Source: Chondrocystis sp. NIES-4102 (GTDB lineage: Bacteria; Cyanobacteriota; Cyanobacteriia; Cyanobacteriales; Xenococcaceae). From it: a stretch of 64,000 nt of DNA. Positions 9,774 to 18,970 of this stretch are shown in pieces. How positions within the stretch are numbered: the first letter of the stretch is position 1; every line of letters begins with the position of its first letter. Position numbers and translations under genes: made by a program. Below the pieces are notes generated by a model that saw only the letters and a program-made list of their open reading frames with translations, made no database searches and was not told the DNA's origin. The stretch spans positions 3,286,001 through 3,350,000 of the forward strand of contig AP018281.1 of the NCBI GenBank assembly GCA_002368355.1, given 5' to 3'.

Positions 9774-10709
9774 ATGCGAATTTTAATCATGGGTGGGACT
9801 CGCTTTATTGGAGTATACCTAACTAAGGTTTTAGTCCAACAGGGTCATGAAGTGGTTTTATTTAACCGAGGTAATAATCCTGTACCAGTGGAGGGAGTGA
9901 CTCAAATACAAGGCGATCGCCGAGATGCAACTCAACTCAAAGAAAAGCTGTCGGGGGAAAGTTTTGATGCGATCTTCGATAATAATGGTCGTGAATTAAG
10001 CGACACTCAACCGTTAGTGGAAATATTCAACGGGAAAGTTAACCATTTTGTTTATGTAAGCTCTGCTGGAGTGTATCTGAAATCTCAGCAAATGCCTCAT
10101 AGGGAAGGTGATGCGGTCGATCCCAATAGTCGCCATAAAGGAAAACATCATACAGAGGATTATCTCAAAGAATCTGGTATTCCTTGGACTTCCATACGCC
10201 CAGTTTATATCTATGGAGCGCAAAACTATAATGATTTAGAAGCCTGGTTTTTTGACCGTATAGTACGCGATCGCCCTGTACCAATTCCAGGTAATGGTAT
10301 GTATATTACCCAGTTTGGTCATGTTCAAGATTTAGCGGTGGCGATGGCTAAGGTTTTAAATAACGAAACTGCAATTGGCAAAATTTATAATATTTCAGGC
10401 GATCGCTATGTTACCTTTAATGGTTTAGCTTTAGCTTGTGCTACCGCAGTCGGAAAATCCCCAGAAGCAATAAAATTAGTTCATTACGATCCTACTAAGT
10501 TTGATTTTGGTAAACGTAAGGCTTTTCCCATGCGTCAACAACATTTCTTTGCTGATATTCACCTCGCCCAAACCGAACTTAATTGGCAAAATGAGTATGA
10601 TTTAATCTCTGGGTTGAAAGATTCTTACCAAAATGACTATTTAGCTTCAGGGAGAAATCACTCAGAAATCGATTTTTCCTTAGATGATGAGATACTGGGT
10701 AAAATATAA
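9774..10709 (+). CDS. NAD-dependent epimerase/dehydratase, CSP41-like atypical SDR
   Basis: 311 residues with a Rossmann start (ILIMGGTRFIG) and an atypical short-chain dehydrogenase fold. It lacks the usual YxxxK catalytic pair (YVSSAGVYLKS is followed by HRKGKHHTE-like residues). This resembles the cyanobacterial relatives of plastid CSP41, which have been linked to RNA binding in chloroplasts, as well as sugar-nucleotide epimerases. The enzyme activity is not certain. The ATG at 9774 has an AAGAGG ribosome site about 8 bases upstream. The last 52 bp overlap the convergent pgsA gene. Confidence 0.75.
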   Translation: MRILIMGGTRFIGVYLTKVLVQQGHEVVLFNRGNNPVPVEGVTQIQGDRRDATQLKEKLSGESFDAIFDNNGRELSDTQPLVEIFNGKVNHFVYVSSAGVYLKSQQMPHREGDAVDPNSRHKGKHHTEDYLKESGIPWTSIRPVYIYGAQNYNDLEAWFFDRIVRDRPVPIPGNGMYITQFGHVQDLAVAMAKVLNNETAIGKIYNISGDRYVTFNGLALACATAVGKSPEAIKLVHYDPTKFDFGKRKAFPMRQQHFFADIHLAQTELNWQNEYDLISGLKDSYQNDYLASGRNHSEIDFSLDDEILGKI

Positions 10710-11206
10710 ATCCAGCCTGAAATCAAACTGACAGCTACGGCTAACCAAAACAAGATAATACTTATAGAGTCCCACTGAGAAGATAGGGGAGCAAGCAAAA
10801 TTGCGATCGCCACAATTTGGATTACGGTTTTAAGTTTACCCCAAATATTTGCCCCTGCAATACTACTATTACCTGTTAATTTCGGATTAACACGCCAACC
10901 TGCGATCGCAAGCTCCCTAGTTAATATTAAAAACACTCCCCAAGCAGGGACTAACTGTAATTGAATCAAAGACAAAAATGTTCCCAAAACTAGGAGTTTA
11001 TCCACCAGGGGATCAAGAAACTTACCTAATTCCGTAACCATATTAAGTTTACGCGCTAAATAACCATCCACCCAATCTGTACTAGCTGCTATTACAAAAA
11101 TCCCCACACAGATCCAACGGTTTTCTGGTGTGGGGTAATTGAGTAGATATAAAATGAAAGGTAAACCTAAAAGGCGAGATAGAGTAATCCAGGTAGGAAG
11201 ATTCAT
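10658..11206 (-). CDS. pgsA: CDP-diacylglycerol--glycerol-3-phosphate 3-phosphatidyltransferase
   Basis: 182 residues, an integral membrane enzyme that makes phosphatidylglycerol phosphate, the precursor of phosphatidylglycerol. The CDP-alcohol phosphatidyltransferase motif DG(x)2AR(x)8G(x)3D(x)3D is complete, from DGYLARKLN to GKFLDPLVDK. Several hydrophobic helices follow. Phosphatidylglycerol is the only phospholipid of thylakoids, so the gene is probably essential. The 3' end overlaps the convergent epimerase gene by 52 bp. Confidence 0.9.
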   Translation of the reverse strand: MNLPTWITLSRLLGLPFILYLLNYPTPENRWICVGIFVIAASTDWVDGYLARKLNMVTELGKFLDPLVDKLLVLGTFLSLIQLQLVPAWGVFLILTRELAIAGWRVNPKLTGNSSIAGANIWGKLKTVIQIVAIAILLAPLSSQWDSISIILFWLAVAVSLISGWIYILPSISSSKEKSISE

Positions 11207-11268
11207 ATTTTAATGTCGAATATTTGAGTGAATCTAAGGTACTTTATCTTATTGTTATCTAGCAATCT

Positions 11269-11976
11269 TCAATAAGCTCCTTTTCGACTTAAAACTACAG
11301 TAAATGTTTGGATAATTAAACTTATGTCATACCATAAAGACCACTTTTTTTGATATTCTAGGTCTAAACGCACAATATCTTCAAAATTTAAAATTTTAGA
11401 ACGACCTCTAACTTGCCATTCTCCAGTAATTCCTGGTTTAACTTTCAAACGTTGAAAATGATGCTCTTGATACATGGCTACTTCTTCAACAGTGGGGGGG
11501 CGAGTGCCAACTAAACTCATATCACCGCGCAAGACGTTCCAAAATTGGGGAAATTCATCTAAGCTGGTGCAGCGCAAAAAACGACCTACTCTAGTAATCC
11601 GAGGATCATTATCGTTTTTAAAGATGTGTCCTTGAGCTTGATTTTCCACCAAATGTTGACGCTTATCTGCATCCATAACCATTGAGCGAAATTTCCAAAT
11701 CCTAAAAGGTTTACCTTCAAAACCACAACGAATTTGACTATAAAATAATTTTCCAGGATTATCAAATTGCATAGCGATCGCCAAAGGAATAGCAATAATT
11801 GCTGTAATGGTTATACCAACAATTGCACCTAATATATCTAGTAGGCGTTTAGCTTTACTGGTAACTGAAGGATGAATTTGTTTGTCTACAGACAAGGGTT
11901 TGACTTGTGTTTGATTGAGGTAAATATTGGCAGGGGAAGTCATAAAAAATAATTTATCGGCTGATTTAACTGGCAA
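11269..11976 (-). CDS. Polyprenyl-phosphate sugar-1-phosphate transferase (exopolysaccharide initiating enzyme)
   Basis: 235 residues, the size of the minimal monotopic phosphoglycosyltransferase core. One hydrophobic segment lies near residues 45-68 (GAIVGITITAIIAIPLAIAM). The bacterial sugar transferase core follows: FRIWKFRSM, DPRITRVGRFLR, TSLDEFPQFWNVLRGDMSLVG and KPGITGEWQVRGR. The SLDE acidic pair is the catalytic site. It transfers a sugar 1-phosphate to undecaprenyl phosphate, starting polysaccharide repeat synthesis. No flippase or polymerase lies next to it. Confidence 0.9.
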   Translation of the reverse strand: MPVKSADKLFFMTSPANIYLNQTQVKPLSVDKQIHPSVTSKAKRLLDILGAIVGITITAIIAIPLAIAMQFDNPGKLFYSQIRCGFEGKPFRIWKFRSMVMDADKRQHLVENQAQGHIFKNDNDPRITRVGRFLRCTSLDEFPQFWNVLRGDMSLVGTRPPTVEEVAMYQEHHFQRLKVKPGITGEWQVRGRSKILNFEDIVRLDLEYQKKWSLWYDISLIIQTFTVVLSRKGAY

Positions 11977-12413
11977 GGCAATGTATTAATGCTCTTTATG
12001 CAATGTTATTGGCTTAACAGTCTATCCAGCTACCTAAAAAACACCTCTTTACTAAATCTTCAAGAAAAAAAATCTTAGTTTAAAGTTTTTGTATTCCTTT
12101 AATGTTAGAGATAGTTAATAATTTAAAATAGCAATTATCTTAAGTTATTTAATTACTTTATTTATAGCCTTTATAAACCGATTAAAATAAACTCTAATTA
12201 ATAAAACTTAGACGTAAAAAGGTTTAATTTTAACGAAAAATTATCTTGATTAACATCTTTTAAAAAATAACTAATATTTTAAAAAAATAATAAAGTAAAT
12301 AATCTGAGCTTTTTAACTTCAATTTGTAGCTTTTTTGCATAAAGAAACAAGTATTTCACTTTTTTTGATGATACAAAGGAGATATTAAGAATAAAAACAG
12401 GCTTAACTTCTCT
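11977..12413. other. Divergent AT-rich intergenic region (437 bp)
   Basis: It lies between the minus-strand sugar transferase and the plus-strand CRP-family gene, so it must hold both promoters. Long A and T runs dominate. An AAAGGAG ribosome-site-like sequence lies near 12375 but is too far from the ATG at 12414 to serve it. I see no coding frame or stable hairpin. Confidence 0.4.
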
Positions 12414-13121
12414 ATGGAAGACCAATCTCGTTATCTAGAATCTAATATCAATCAAGAAGAGCTAATACAATTAGTTCCTTTTATGTCTGGCTTACCAGAA
12501 GATAGTATACAAAAAATTGCCACTCATTTTGTTACCATCTCTCATACCCCAAATCAAGTACTTTTATTAGAAAACGATTGGGGTGGTTCAGTATATTTTA
12601 TTTTGGAAGGTTGGGTAAAGATTCGTACCTATAACCTAGATGGTAAGGAAGTTACCCTTAATATTTTAGGTAGGGGTGAAATTTTTGGAGAAATGGCAGC
12701 TATGGATAAAATGCCCCGTTCTACAGATGCTATAACTTTAACTAAAACTTTAATCGGTAGAATACCAGCAGAAGATTTTGTTAACCTAATCAACACTGAA
12801 CCTATGGCAGGAGTGCGCCTAGTTCAATTAATGGCAAAACGTTTGCGTCAAGTTAATCGCCGACTTCAACTTAGAGAAGCAAGTAGTGTGTCTAGAGTTG
12901 CAGATGCCATTTTATTTTTGGTGGAGGGGCAAGGAAAAGAAGGAGAACTAGGTACGGAAATTCCTAACTTACCACATCGAGAGATCAGTAGTCTTAGTGG
13001 TTTAGCCAGGGAAACCGTGACTAGGGTCTTAACTAAGTTAGAAAAAAAAGGTTTAATCCAAAGAGATGCAGATTCGATGCGTATTCCCAATTTACCTGCT
13101 TTAGAAGATACCATTTGTTAA
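12414..13121 (+). CDS. CRP/FNR-family transcriptional regulator
   Basis: 235 residues. The N-terminal cyclic-nucleotide-binding fold (about 20-140) contains FGEMAAMDKMPRS, in which Gly92, Glu93, Arg102 and Ser103 occupy the positions that bind cAMP in E. coli CRP. Cyclic AMP binding is therefore plausible. The C-terminal winged helix carries HREISSLSGLARETVTRVLTKLEKKG as the recognition helix. It lacks the Fe-S cysteines of FNR. SyCRP1-like regulators of motility and surface genes are the closest known role by family. It is followed by the DUF2232-type gene 53 bp downstream. Confidence 0.85.
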   Translation: MEDQSRYLESNINQEELIQLVPFMSGLPEDSIQKIATHFVTISHTPNQVLLLENDWGGSVYFILEGWVKIRTYNLDGKEVTLNILGRGEIFGEMAAMDKMPRSTDAITLTKTLIGRIPAEDFVNLINTEPMAGVRLVQLMAKRLRQVNRRLQLREASSVSRVADAILFLVEGQGKEGELGTEIPNLPHREISSLSGLARETVTRVLTKLEKKGLIQRDADSMRIPNLPALEDTIC

Positions 13122-13174
13122 GATATCTCAGACCTCTTAACCATTATGACTGGTTAATCAATTGAAATACCCTT

Positions 13175-13936
13175 ATGTCTAGAGAAGATCATCAACATTC
13201 ATTATCTAATTCTAATCAACAGTTTGATGATGAAATAAATTGGGTTGATCAAGAGGATATAGACTCAGATCAACCCCAATCGTCTTACTCCCATAAAACT
13301 CCTAAAAAAGTTACCAAAACTTCCACCGAGACGATAGTTATGGTAGAAACGGCTTTTTTGGCAAGTGCTGCTAGTTTAGTGTGGTTAATTAATTTTTATT
13401 TTCCCGTCGGCCCAATATTAAAAATTTTTTTTCCTATCCCTATTGCACTAATTTATTTACGGCGAGGTAATCGTGCTTCTTGGATGGCAGCGATCGTCTC
13501 AGGACTATTACTATTGGTTTTAATGGGCCCTACTCGCAGCATTATTTTTTTACTTCCTTATGGGTTAATGGGAGTCCAACTTGGGGCCTGTTGGCGACAT
13601 AGGGTAAGCTGGCTGTATTCAATTCTGATTGGTACAGTTATTGGGTCATTAGGAATATTGTTTCGTTTTTGGCTAACTTCAATCTTAGTAGGTGAAAATC
13701 TCTGGATATATGTAATTACCCAAATTACAGAGGTTGCTGATTGGATATTTTTTAAATTAGGTATTTTAGCTCAACCTGATTTTGTGTTAGTTCAGGCTCT
13801 AGCTTTTGGCTTAATTATTATTAATAATTTGGTTTACTTGTTTGCAGTTCATTTAGTCGCTTTAATGTTGCTCGATCGCCTTAATAATCCGATTTCTCGC
13901 CCTCCCGAATGGGTTAGAGTCTTACTTGATTATTAA
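13175..13936 (+). CDS. DUF2232-type multi-pass membrane protein
   Basis: 253 residues. The N-terminal 50 residues are acidic, Ser/Gln-rich and hydrophilic, followed by about six hydrophobic segments from residue 60 to the end (for example FLASAASLVWLINFYFPVG and GLIIINNLVYLFAVHLV). The arrangement resembles the DUF2232 / YybS-like family and substrate-binding components of energy-coupling transporters. It sits 21 bp before cobT, so a link to cobalamin or vitamin metabolism is possible but unproven. Confidence 0.65.
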   Translation: MSREDHQHSLSNSNQQFDDEINWVDQEDIDSDQPQSSYSHKTPKKVTKTSTETIVMVETAFLASAASLVWLINFYFPVGPILKIFFPIPIALIYLRRGNRASWMAAIVSGLLLLVLMGPTRSIIFLLPYGLMGVQLGACWRHRVSWLYSILIGTVIGSLGILFRFWLTSILVGENLWIYVITQITEVADWIFFKLGILAQPDFVLVQALAFGLIIINNLVYLFAVHLVALMLLDRLNNPISRPPEWVRVLLDY

Positions 13937-13956
13937 ATACAGTACATAGCTAAAAA

Positions 13957-15063
13957 ATGATTTATGTTTATACTCAGCTACAGTCAGGATTTAATTGGCT
14001 AAGACAATATAGCGGTGCTAAACCTAGTTTTGCCTGTGTTTTGGGTTTTACTGCCACAGGTCTAATTCCAGGAATTTCAGCAGCAGGAGCTACACCAGCA
14101 GCACGAGAATATACAGCGATCGCCGATGCCGAATTTTTATCTTTAGGAGTACAAGAAAACTATCAACATCCTCTACCGATTTTATCAGTAGGGTTATCCC
14201 CAACTTTTATTTCTCGGGCTGTCGTTGAAGCTTTAAATATTCCTACTTACATTTTTAACGCTGGTTTACCCCATCAACCTACAGTTAAAAGTATCGATTT
14301 GGGTGGTATTGGGGCAAATTGCTTATCATCGGGTCAAGCAATGCCTTTAGATTTGGTTAAACATCTTTATCAACAAGGACTTGAATGGGGGGAAAAACTA
14401 GCCAGTCAAAACGATTATTTAATTATTGGTGAATGTGTTGTAGGTGGAACTACCACAGCTTTAGCTTTACTGATGGCTTTAGGGATTGAAGCGAGAGGAA
14501 TGGTGAATAGTAGTCATTCCAATTGTAATCATACTCAAAAATGGTCAGTTGTTAAAACTGGCTTATGGCAAGCAAGACGCATAAATCAGTCTGAGCCTTT
14601 AAAGTTAGTAGCAGCCATAGGCGATCCGATGCAAATTGTGGTTGCGGGAATGGCGATCGCTGCTAGTCGCCGTTTAGGAGTAATGTTAGCAGGTGGAACA
14701 CAAATGTTAGCGGTATACGCCTTAATTAAAGCGATCGCTCTTTATGATCATGTCTCGGTTCAATTGGATCAAATTGTAGTGGGTACAACTCGTTGGGTAA
14801 CAGAAGATCCCACAGGTAATACAGTGAAATTAGCACACACCATAGGCGGAGTCTCTTTATTGGCAACTAGTTTAAATATGGCTGTTTCTCGTTATCCTGG
14901 ATTTCGAGCCTATCACCAAGGATACGTTAAAGAGGGAGTTGGTGCTGGTGGTTGCGCGATCGCAGCTTCCTTATATCAAAACTGGTCTTCCACTCATTTA
15001 CTTACTGCTATTGAGACTTTATTTGCTCGTTATCACCATCTAAGAATGAATTCTATAGGTTAA
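13957..15063 (+). CDS. cobT: Nicotinate-nucleotide--dimethylbenzimidazole phosphoribosyltransferase-like protein (TIGR00303 type)
   Basis: 368 residues of the cyanobacterial/archaeal CobT-like family. Recognisable segments are FTATGLIPGISAAGATPAAR, GECVVGGTTTALALLMALG and MLAGGTQMLAVYALIKA. The enzyme activates the lower ligand of cobalamin-type cofactors. Cyanobacteria usually make pseudocobalamin, so adenine may be the base attached. This is an inference from the group. The gene is probably co-transcribed with the membrane protein 21 bp upstream. The last 24 bp overlap the convergent coiled-coil gene. Confidence 0.8.
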   Translation: MIYVYTQLQSGFNWLRQYSGAKPSFACVLGFTATGLIPGISAAGATPAAREYTAIADAEFLSLGVQENYQHPLPILSVGLSPTFISRAVVEALNIPTYIFNAGLPHQPTVKSIDLGGIGANCLSSGQAMPLDLVKHLYQQGLEWGEKLASQNDYLIIGECVVGGTTTALALLMALGIEARGMVNSSHSNCNHTQKWSVVKTGLWQARRINQSEPLKLVAAIGDPMQIVVAGMAIAASRRLGVMLAGGTQMLAVYALIKAIALYDHVSVQLDQIVVGTTRWVTEDPTGNTVKLAHTIGGVSLLATSLNMAVSRYPGFRAYHQGYVKEGVGAGGCAIAASLYQNWSSTHLLTAIETLFARYHHLRMNSIG

Positions 15064-15417
15064 TAATTGCTCTTCTAATGCAGCAATACGGTTATAAGCA
15101 GCAGTTAATTGGGCTGTTAAACGACGAATTTGTGTATCAGGTGCAAGATTATCGGTATTGGAATTAGTACTATTTGTACTGCTGTTATCGTCTACCAAAA
15201 TATCTTTATGGGTTAATTGGTAGTCAGGTTGTCCTTCATGGGCAATACATTGATTGATTTTTGTCGAAAATTTTGGTAAAGAATAGGACTCTTGCTCTCT
15301 TACTTTGGCTTTTTGAGAACTTAATTCTTTAATTTGATTACTAATTTGCTCGATCAGGTTGTGTAGACGGTCTATTTTGTCTCTTAATTCGTTAATTTGT
15401 ATTTGCAATGTATCCAT
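15040..15417 (-). CDS. Small coiled-coil protein of unknown function
   Basis: 125 residues with two predicted coiled coils. One lies at the N-terminus (residues 1-45, heptads such as INELRDKIDRLHNLIEQI) and one at the C-terminus (about 95-122, RRLTAQLTAAYNRIAALEEQ). A polar Ser/Asn linker joins them. There is no signal peptide and no membrane segment. The heptad pattern and normal composition suggest a real gene. I do not recognise a function. It converges on cobT with a 24-bp overlap. Confidence 0.6.
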   Translation of the reverse strand: MDTLQIQINELRDKIDRLHNLIEQISNQIKELSSQKAKVREQESYSLPKFSTKINQCIAHEGQPDYQLTHKDILVDDNSSTNSTNSNTDNLAPDTQIRRLTAQLTAAYNRIAALEEQLLTYRIHS

Positions 15418-15664
15418 AAAATTTCCTGGGGTCTATGTTCAAGTGACTTTATTTTTATGCTAAAAGCAATATCAGAAAAAATTACCACTATTCCTGATTC
15501 ATTTAATAATTGCCCAATTTATTTTCGTTAAGATATTCTGACTGGTTTAAATTGTCAATCTCTCACTAAAAAAGTTTGTAAACTTGCTCTTAAAATATAT
15601 TTCATCCTGTAGACACAATTATTAATTTTATCTAGGTATATTTACCTGAAGATCTTATTTTTGA

Positions 15665-16846
15665 ATGATAATGAAATCCGCCATATCTCGTCGTTATTTT
15701 CTCTACGCTAGTCTTGGTGCTACTTTGAGTCAAATTTTGGGAGGTTGTAGTAATTCAGCAACAATTACACAAATATTATTTTTAGAAAATTCTATTCCTG
15801 TCCAGTTAATTAAGGACTTTCAGAAAACACTTAAATCTGACAATAAAACTGATTTTCAACCTCAAAACCAATTCAAGCAAATATTTGATTCACTTACTCG
15901 TTGGCAACAAAGCAAGAATGAAGATAAAAAAACTCAGGGATTGATAGATAAAATACTAAATAGACCGATAATTTATCCCAGTGTAACTAGTTTAGGAGAC
16001 TTTTGGTTGTCTGATGCCATTGAGCAAAACCTGATTAAACCTTTGGCAATTAATAATTTAGCAGGTTGGCAAAAACTCCCTAAAACTTGGCAACAATTAG
16101 TTCAACGTAATCAACAAGGGTATTTAACCCAAGAAGGTACAATTTGGGGTGCGCCCTATCGTTGGGGTAGTACAGTAATTGCTTATCAAAGTAAGAAGTT
16201 AGAAAAGTTAAATATTACCATTAAAGATTGGCAGGATCTTTGGCAACCAGAATTACGCGATCGCCTTTCTTTGTTAGATTCATATCGAGAAGTTATTGGT
16301 TTAACTCTCAAAAAAATGGGTTATTCTTACAACACGCAAAATATTAATTCAATCTCTAATTTAGAAAAGGAATTATTAGCTTTACATAAACAAACAAAAT
16401 TATACAGTTCGGATCGTTATTTAGAGCCTTTGGTATTAGGTGATACATTGGTTGCAGTTGCTTGGTCTTCGGATATATTACCTATACTTAAACAATATCC
16501 TGAAATTAAATTTATTATTCCGCCTTCAGGTACATCTTTATGGGCAGATATTTGGGTAGAACCTCAGATATCCCAAGTAAGTAATAAGGATCACAATCAA
16601 GCTTTAATTAATTCATGGATTGATTTTTGCTGGCAATCGAAGGCAGCCCAACAAATATCTTTATTTACTTCAGGAATTTCTCCTATTACTCGCTCTTTAA
16701 AGAGATCAGAACTATCTACAGATCTGCAAGATAATGTATTTATTAATTCAGAGGTTTTATATTCCGAAAAAAGTGAATTTCTCCTACCTCTAGAACCAGC
16801 AATTAACCAGCAATATCGAGATTTATGGCTTAAAATTAGGCAATAA
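15665..16846 (+). CDS. Extracellular solute-binding lipoprotein (polyamine/iron-type periplasmic binding fold)
   Basis: 393 residues. The N-terminus SRRYFLYASLGATLSQILGG then Cys is a twin-arginine-like signal joined to a lipobox (LGGC), so the product is probably an outer-face lipoprotein. The body looks like a class II periplasmic binding protein of the PotD/spermidine or iron type (AIEQNLIKPLAINNL, WGAPYRWGSTVIAYQ, IKFIIPPSGTSLWADIW). No permease or ATPase genes are next to it, so the transporter, if any, is elsewhere. Two ATGs (15665 and 15671) are possible starts. Confidence 0.75.
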   Translation: MIMKSAISRRYFLYASLGATLSQILGGCSNSATITQILFLENSIPVQLIKDFQKTLKSDNKTDFQPQNQFKQIFDSLTRWQQSKNEDKKTQGLIDKILNRPIIYPSVTSLGDFWLSDAIEQNLIKPLAINNLAGWQKLPKTWQQLVQRNQQGYLTQEGTIWGAPYRWGSTVIAYQSKKLEKLNITIKDWQDLWQPELRDRLSLLDSYREVIGLTLKKMGYSYNTQNINSISNLEKELLALHKQTKLYSSDRYLEPLVLGDTLVAVAWSSDILPILKQYPEIKFIIPPSGTSLWADIWVEPQISQVSNKDHNQALINSWIDFCWQSKAAQQISLFTSGISPITRSLKRSELSTDLQDNVFINSEVLYSEKSEFLLPLEPAINQQYRDLWLKIRQ

Positions 16847-16878
16847 GTAGTGATAATTGAACATTATTTATTACCCTT

Positions 16879-18372
16879 ATGAATATTGCTTGGCAGACAG
16901 TTAAAGATAGATTTAAACAAGTTTGGGGATATGAAGATTTTAGATATCCTCAAGGAGAGATAATTGCTACTCTCTTAGCCAGAAAAGATACTTTAGTAAT
17001 TCTGCCAACGGGTGGGGGTAAATCTATTTGTTTTCAGTTACCAGCACTATTACAGACAGGATTAACTATTGTCATCTCTCCTTTAGTTGCTTTAATGGAA
17101 AATCAGGTAAAACAACTACAGCAATTAAAATTACCTGGAGCATTATTACATAGTGAATTATCGCGTTTAGAAAGAAAACAAATCTTACAAGCAATTAAGG
17201 ATCAAAAATTAAGCCTGTTATATTTATCTCCAGAAACCTTACTTAGTCTGCCTGTTTGGGAAATTATTTCGCATCCCCAAATTAAAATTACTGCAATAGT
17301 TTTAGATGAGGTTCATTGCCTAACTCAATGGGGAACTACATTTCGCCCTGCTTATCGTCGTTTAGGGGCAGTGCGTCGTAGCTTATTAAAGTATAAACCA
17401 TCTGGGACAAAAATAGCGATCGCAGCTTTTACCGCCACCGCCGATCCTCCAGCACAAGCAGCAATTATTCAAGTATTAGAATTACAGCAACCAGAAGTTT
17501 TTTTAGTTAGTCCCTATCGTCCTAATATAAATTTAAATATCAAAACTATTTGGACTCCCAAAGGTAGGAAACAAGCAACTTTAAAGTTTATTCAAGCTCA
17601 CCCTAATCAATCTGGTTTAGTTTACGTGCGATCGCGCGACTGTAGTCAAAACCTAGCAGCTTGGTTAAAATCTGAAAATTACGCTGTTGCAGCATATCAT
17701 GCAGGTTTAATTACTCAAGAAAGAAGAAAAATAGAGCAAGACTGGCTTACAGACAAAATTCAATTTGTAATTTGTACCTCTGCTTTTGGCATGGGAATAG
17801 ATAAACCCGATGTACGTTGGATCATTCATTTTCACGCACCAGAATTATTAGCTGAATATATCCAGGAAATCGGTAGAGGTGGTAGAGATGGTAAACCTGC
17901 TGAAGCTTTAACTTTAGTCAGTGAGTCTACTGGTTGGCTTAACCCTGAAGATAAACAACGTAGTCAATTTTTTACCCGTAAATTAACACAACAATATCAA
18001 CAAGCACAACAAATAGTAAAACAATTACCTAGTCAAGGTACAGTTGCCACAATTAAAGAACAATTTCCTCAAGGAGAAATTACTTTAGGCATTCTACATA
18101 GTTTAGGTTTAATTGACTGGCAAGATCCTTTTCATTACCGTAAACGCACATCTGCAATTAGTTTAAATCAGTTAACTAACAGCCAGAAACATCATCAACA
18201 ACAAATGCAAACTTATTTAATAACAAAACAATGTCGTTGGCAATTTTTATTACAGGCTTTCGGATTTAATAAAGAAGCAGAGAAATTCAGATGTGGGCAT
18301 TGTGATAATTGTTGTCGAATTAGAGGCAAAGATAAAATGATAAGAGAAGACTGGCGCAATTTAAAGTTATGA
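16879..18372 (+). CDS. recQ: RecQ-family ATP-dependent DNA helicase, short form
   Basis: 497 residues. It has the Walker A motif LPTGGGKSICFQLPALL, the DEVH box (LDEVHCLTQWG), FTATADPP, the second RecA domain with FGMGIDKPDVRWIIHF and motif VI QEIGRGGRDGKP. A zinc-binding subdomain ends the protein (CRWQ, then CGHCDNCC). There is no HRDC domain, so it is shorter than E. coli RecQ (about 610 residues). It unwinds DNA in recombination and replication-fork repair. The stop codon shares bases with the start of the decayed antitoxin gene. Confidence 0.9.
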   Translation: MNIAWQTVKDRFKQVWGYEDFRYPQGEIIATLLARKDTLVILPTGGGKSICFQLPALLQTGLTIVISPLVALMENQVKQLQQLKLPGALLHSELSRLERKQILQAIKDQKLSLLYLSPETLLSLPVWEIISHPQIKITAIVLDEVHCLTQWGTTFRPAYRRLGAVRRSLLKYKPSGTKIAIAAFTATADPPAQAAIIQVLELQQPEVFLVSPYRPNINLNIKTIWTPKGRKQATLKFIQAHPNQSGLVYVRSRDCSQNLAAWLKSENYAVAAYHAGLITQERRKIEQDWLTDKIQFVICTSAFGMGIDKPDVRWIIHFHAPELLAEYIQEIGRGGRDGKPAEALTLVSESTGWLNPEDKQRSQFFTRKLTQQYQQAQQIVKQLPSQGTVATIKEQFPQGEITLGILHSLGLIDWQDPFHYRKRTSAISLNQLTNSQKHHQQQMQTYLITKQCRWQFLLQAFGFNKEAEKFRCGHCDNCCRIRGKDKMIREDWRNLKL

Positions 18373-18620
18373 AGAGCATTAGAGAATAATTAGATCGTAA
18401 ACTAAATAACTTATCTCCCGCACAACTAAATTAAGTTTTTCAATTTGTAGAGTCGATGGAACAAAAACCCTCTGGGAATACAGAGTATCATTTAACCAAT
18501 GAAGATATAGACACAATTCTCGAATCATACCGTCAGCAAAATAAACAACGACCTATTGGGCTTGCTAAAGGGAAATTTACTGTTCCTGATGAAATTTTAG
18601 ATTTATTTAATAACCCTTGA
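18369..18620 (+). pseudogene. Decayed antitoxin gene (VapB / DUF2281-like) with two in-frame stops
   Basis: Read in one frame from ATG 18369, the product begins KSIRE-stop-LDRKLNNLSPAQLN-stop-VFQFVES and continues from Met 18456 as an open 54-residue tail ending in RPIGLAKGKFTVPDEILDLF. The pattern LSPAQLxxVxxFVESM and the GLAKGKFTVPDE tail are those of short antitoxins paired with PIN-domain toxins. The stops at 18387 and 18432 are both TAA where the family commonly has Gln (EQLDRKL, LNQVFQF). It overlaps the next remnant by one base (TGATG), as in intact operons. A shortened product starting at 18456 is the alternative. Confidence 0.6.
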
Positions 18621-18779
18621 TGAAGTTGTTTCTGGATACGACATTTTTCTTTTGCTTATCAATATAGTCAAGCAATTCAAGATCCTAATAATCAAAAGTT
18701 TCTAAGTGTTGTCTCAATTTAGGAGTGTGTTATTAAGTATCAGATAGGGAAATTAAATTTTTCTAGTTGCTTGAAATAA
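18620..18779 (+). pseudogene. Decayed PIN-domain (VapC-like) toxin remnant
   Basis: It starts MKLFLDTTFFF, the first strand of a PIN nuclease with its leading Asp. The frame is then lost and continues in another frame from about 18660 as QYSQAIQDPNNQKFLSVVSI-stop-ECVIKYQIGKLNF. In intact relatives the stop position is a Trp (SIWE), so TGG became TAG at 18720. The C-terminal half of the fold, with the remaining acidic residues, is absent. It is certainly not an active toxin. Confidence 0.6.
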
Positions 18780-18970
18780 TATCAAGAAGCTTTCTGAATC
18801 AAAGGGTTAATTACTAAACACAGATAGTTTAATAAATAGAGTTTGTCGAAAATAATTTTAGTTAATCAAGTTACTTAAAAACATCATTTTATATTGAGTG
18901 ATTTTGCTCATTGTGTAGTTTAAGTAATAGAAATATTATGATGTCATAATAATATACATTATCACTTCTT

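Noticed and set aside
15040-15417. Coiled-coil gene as a chance antisense frame of cobT
   Set aside because: Only 24 bp overlap cobT, and the heptad pattern extends through unique sequence, so I kept it as a gene.
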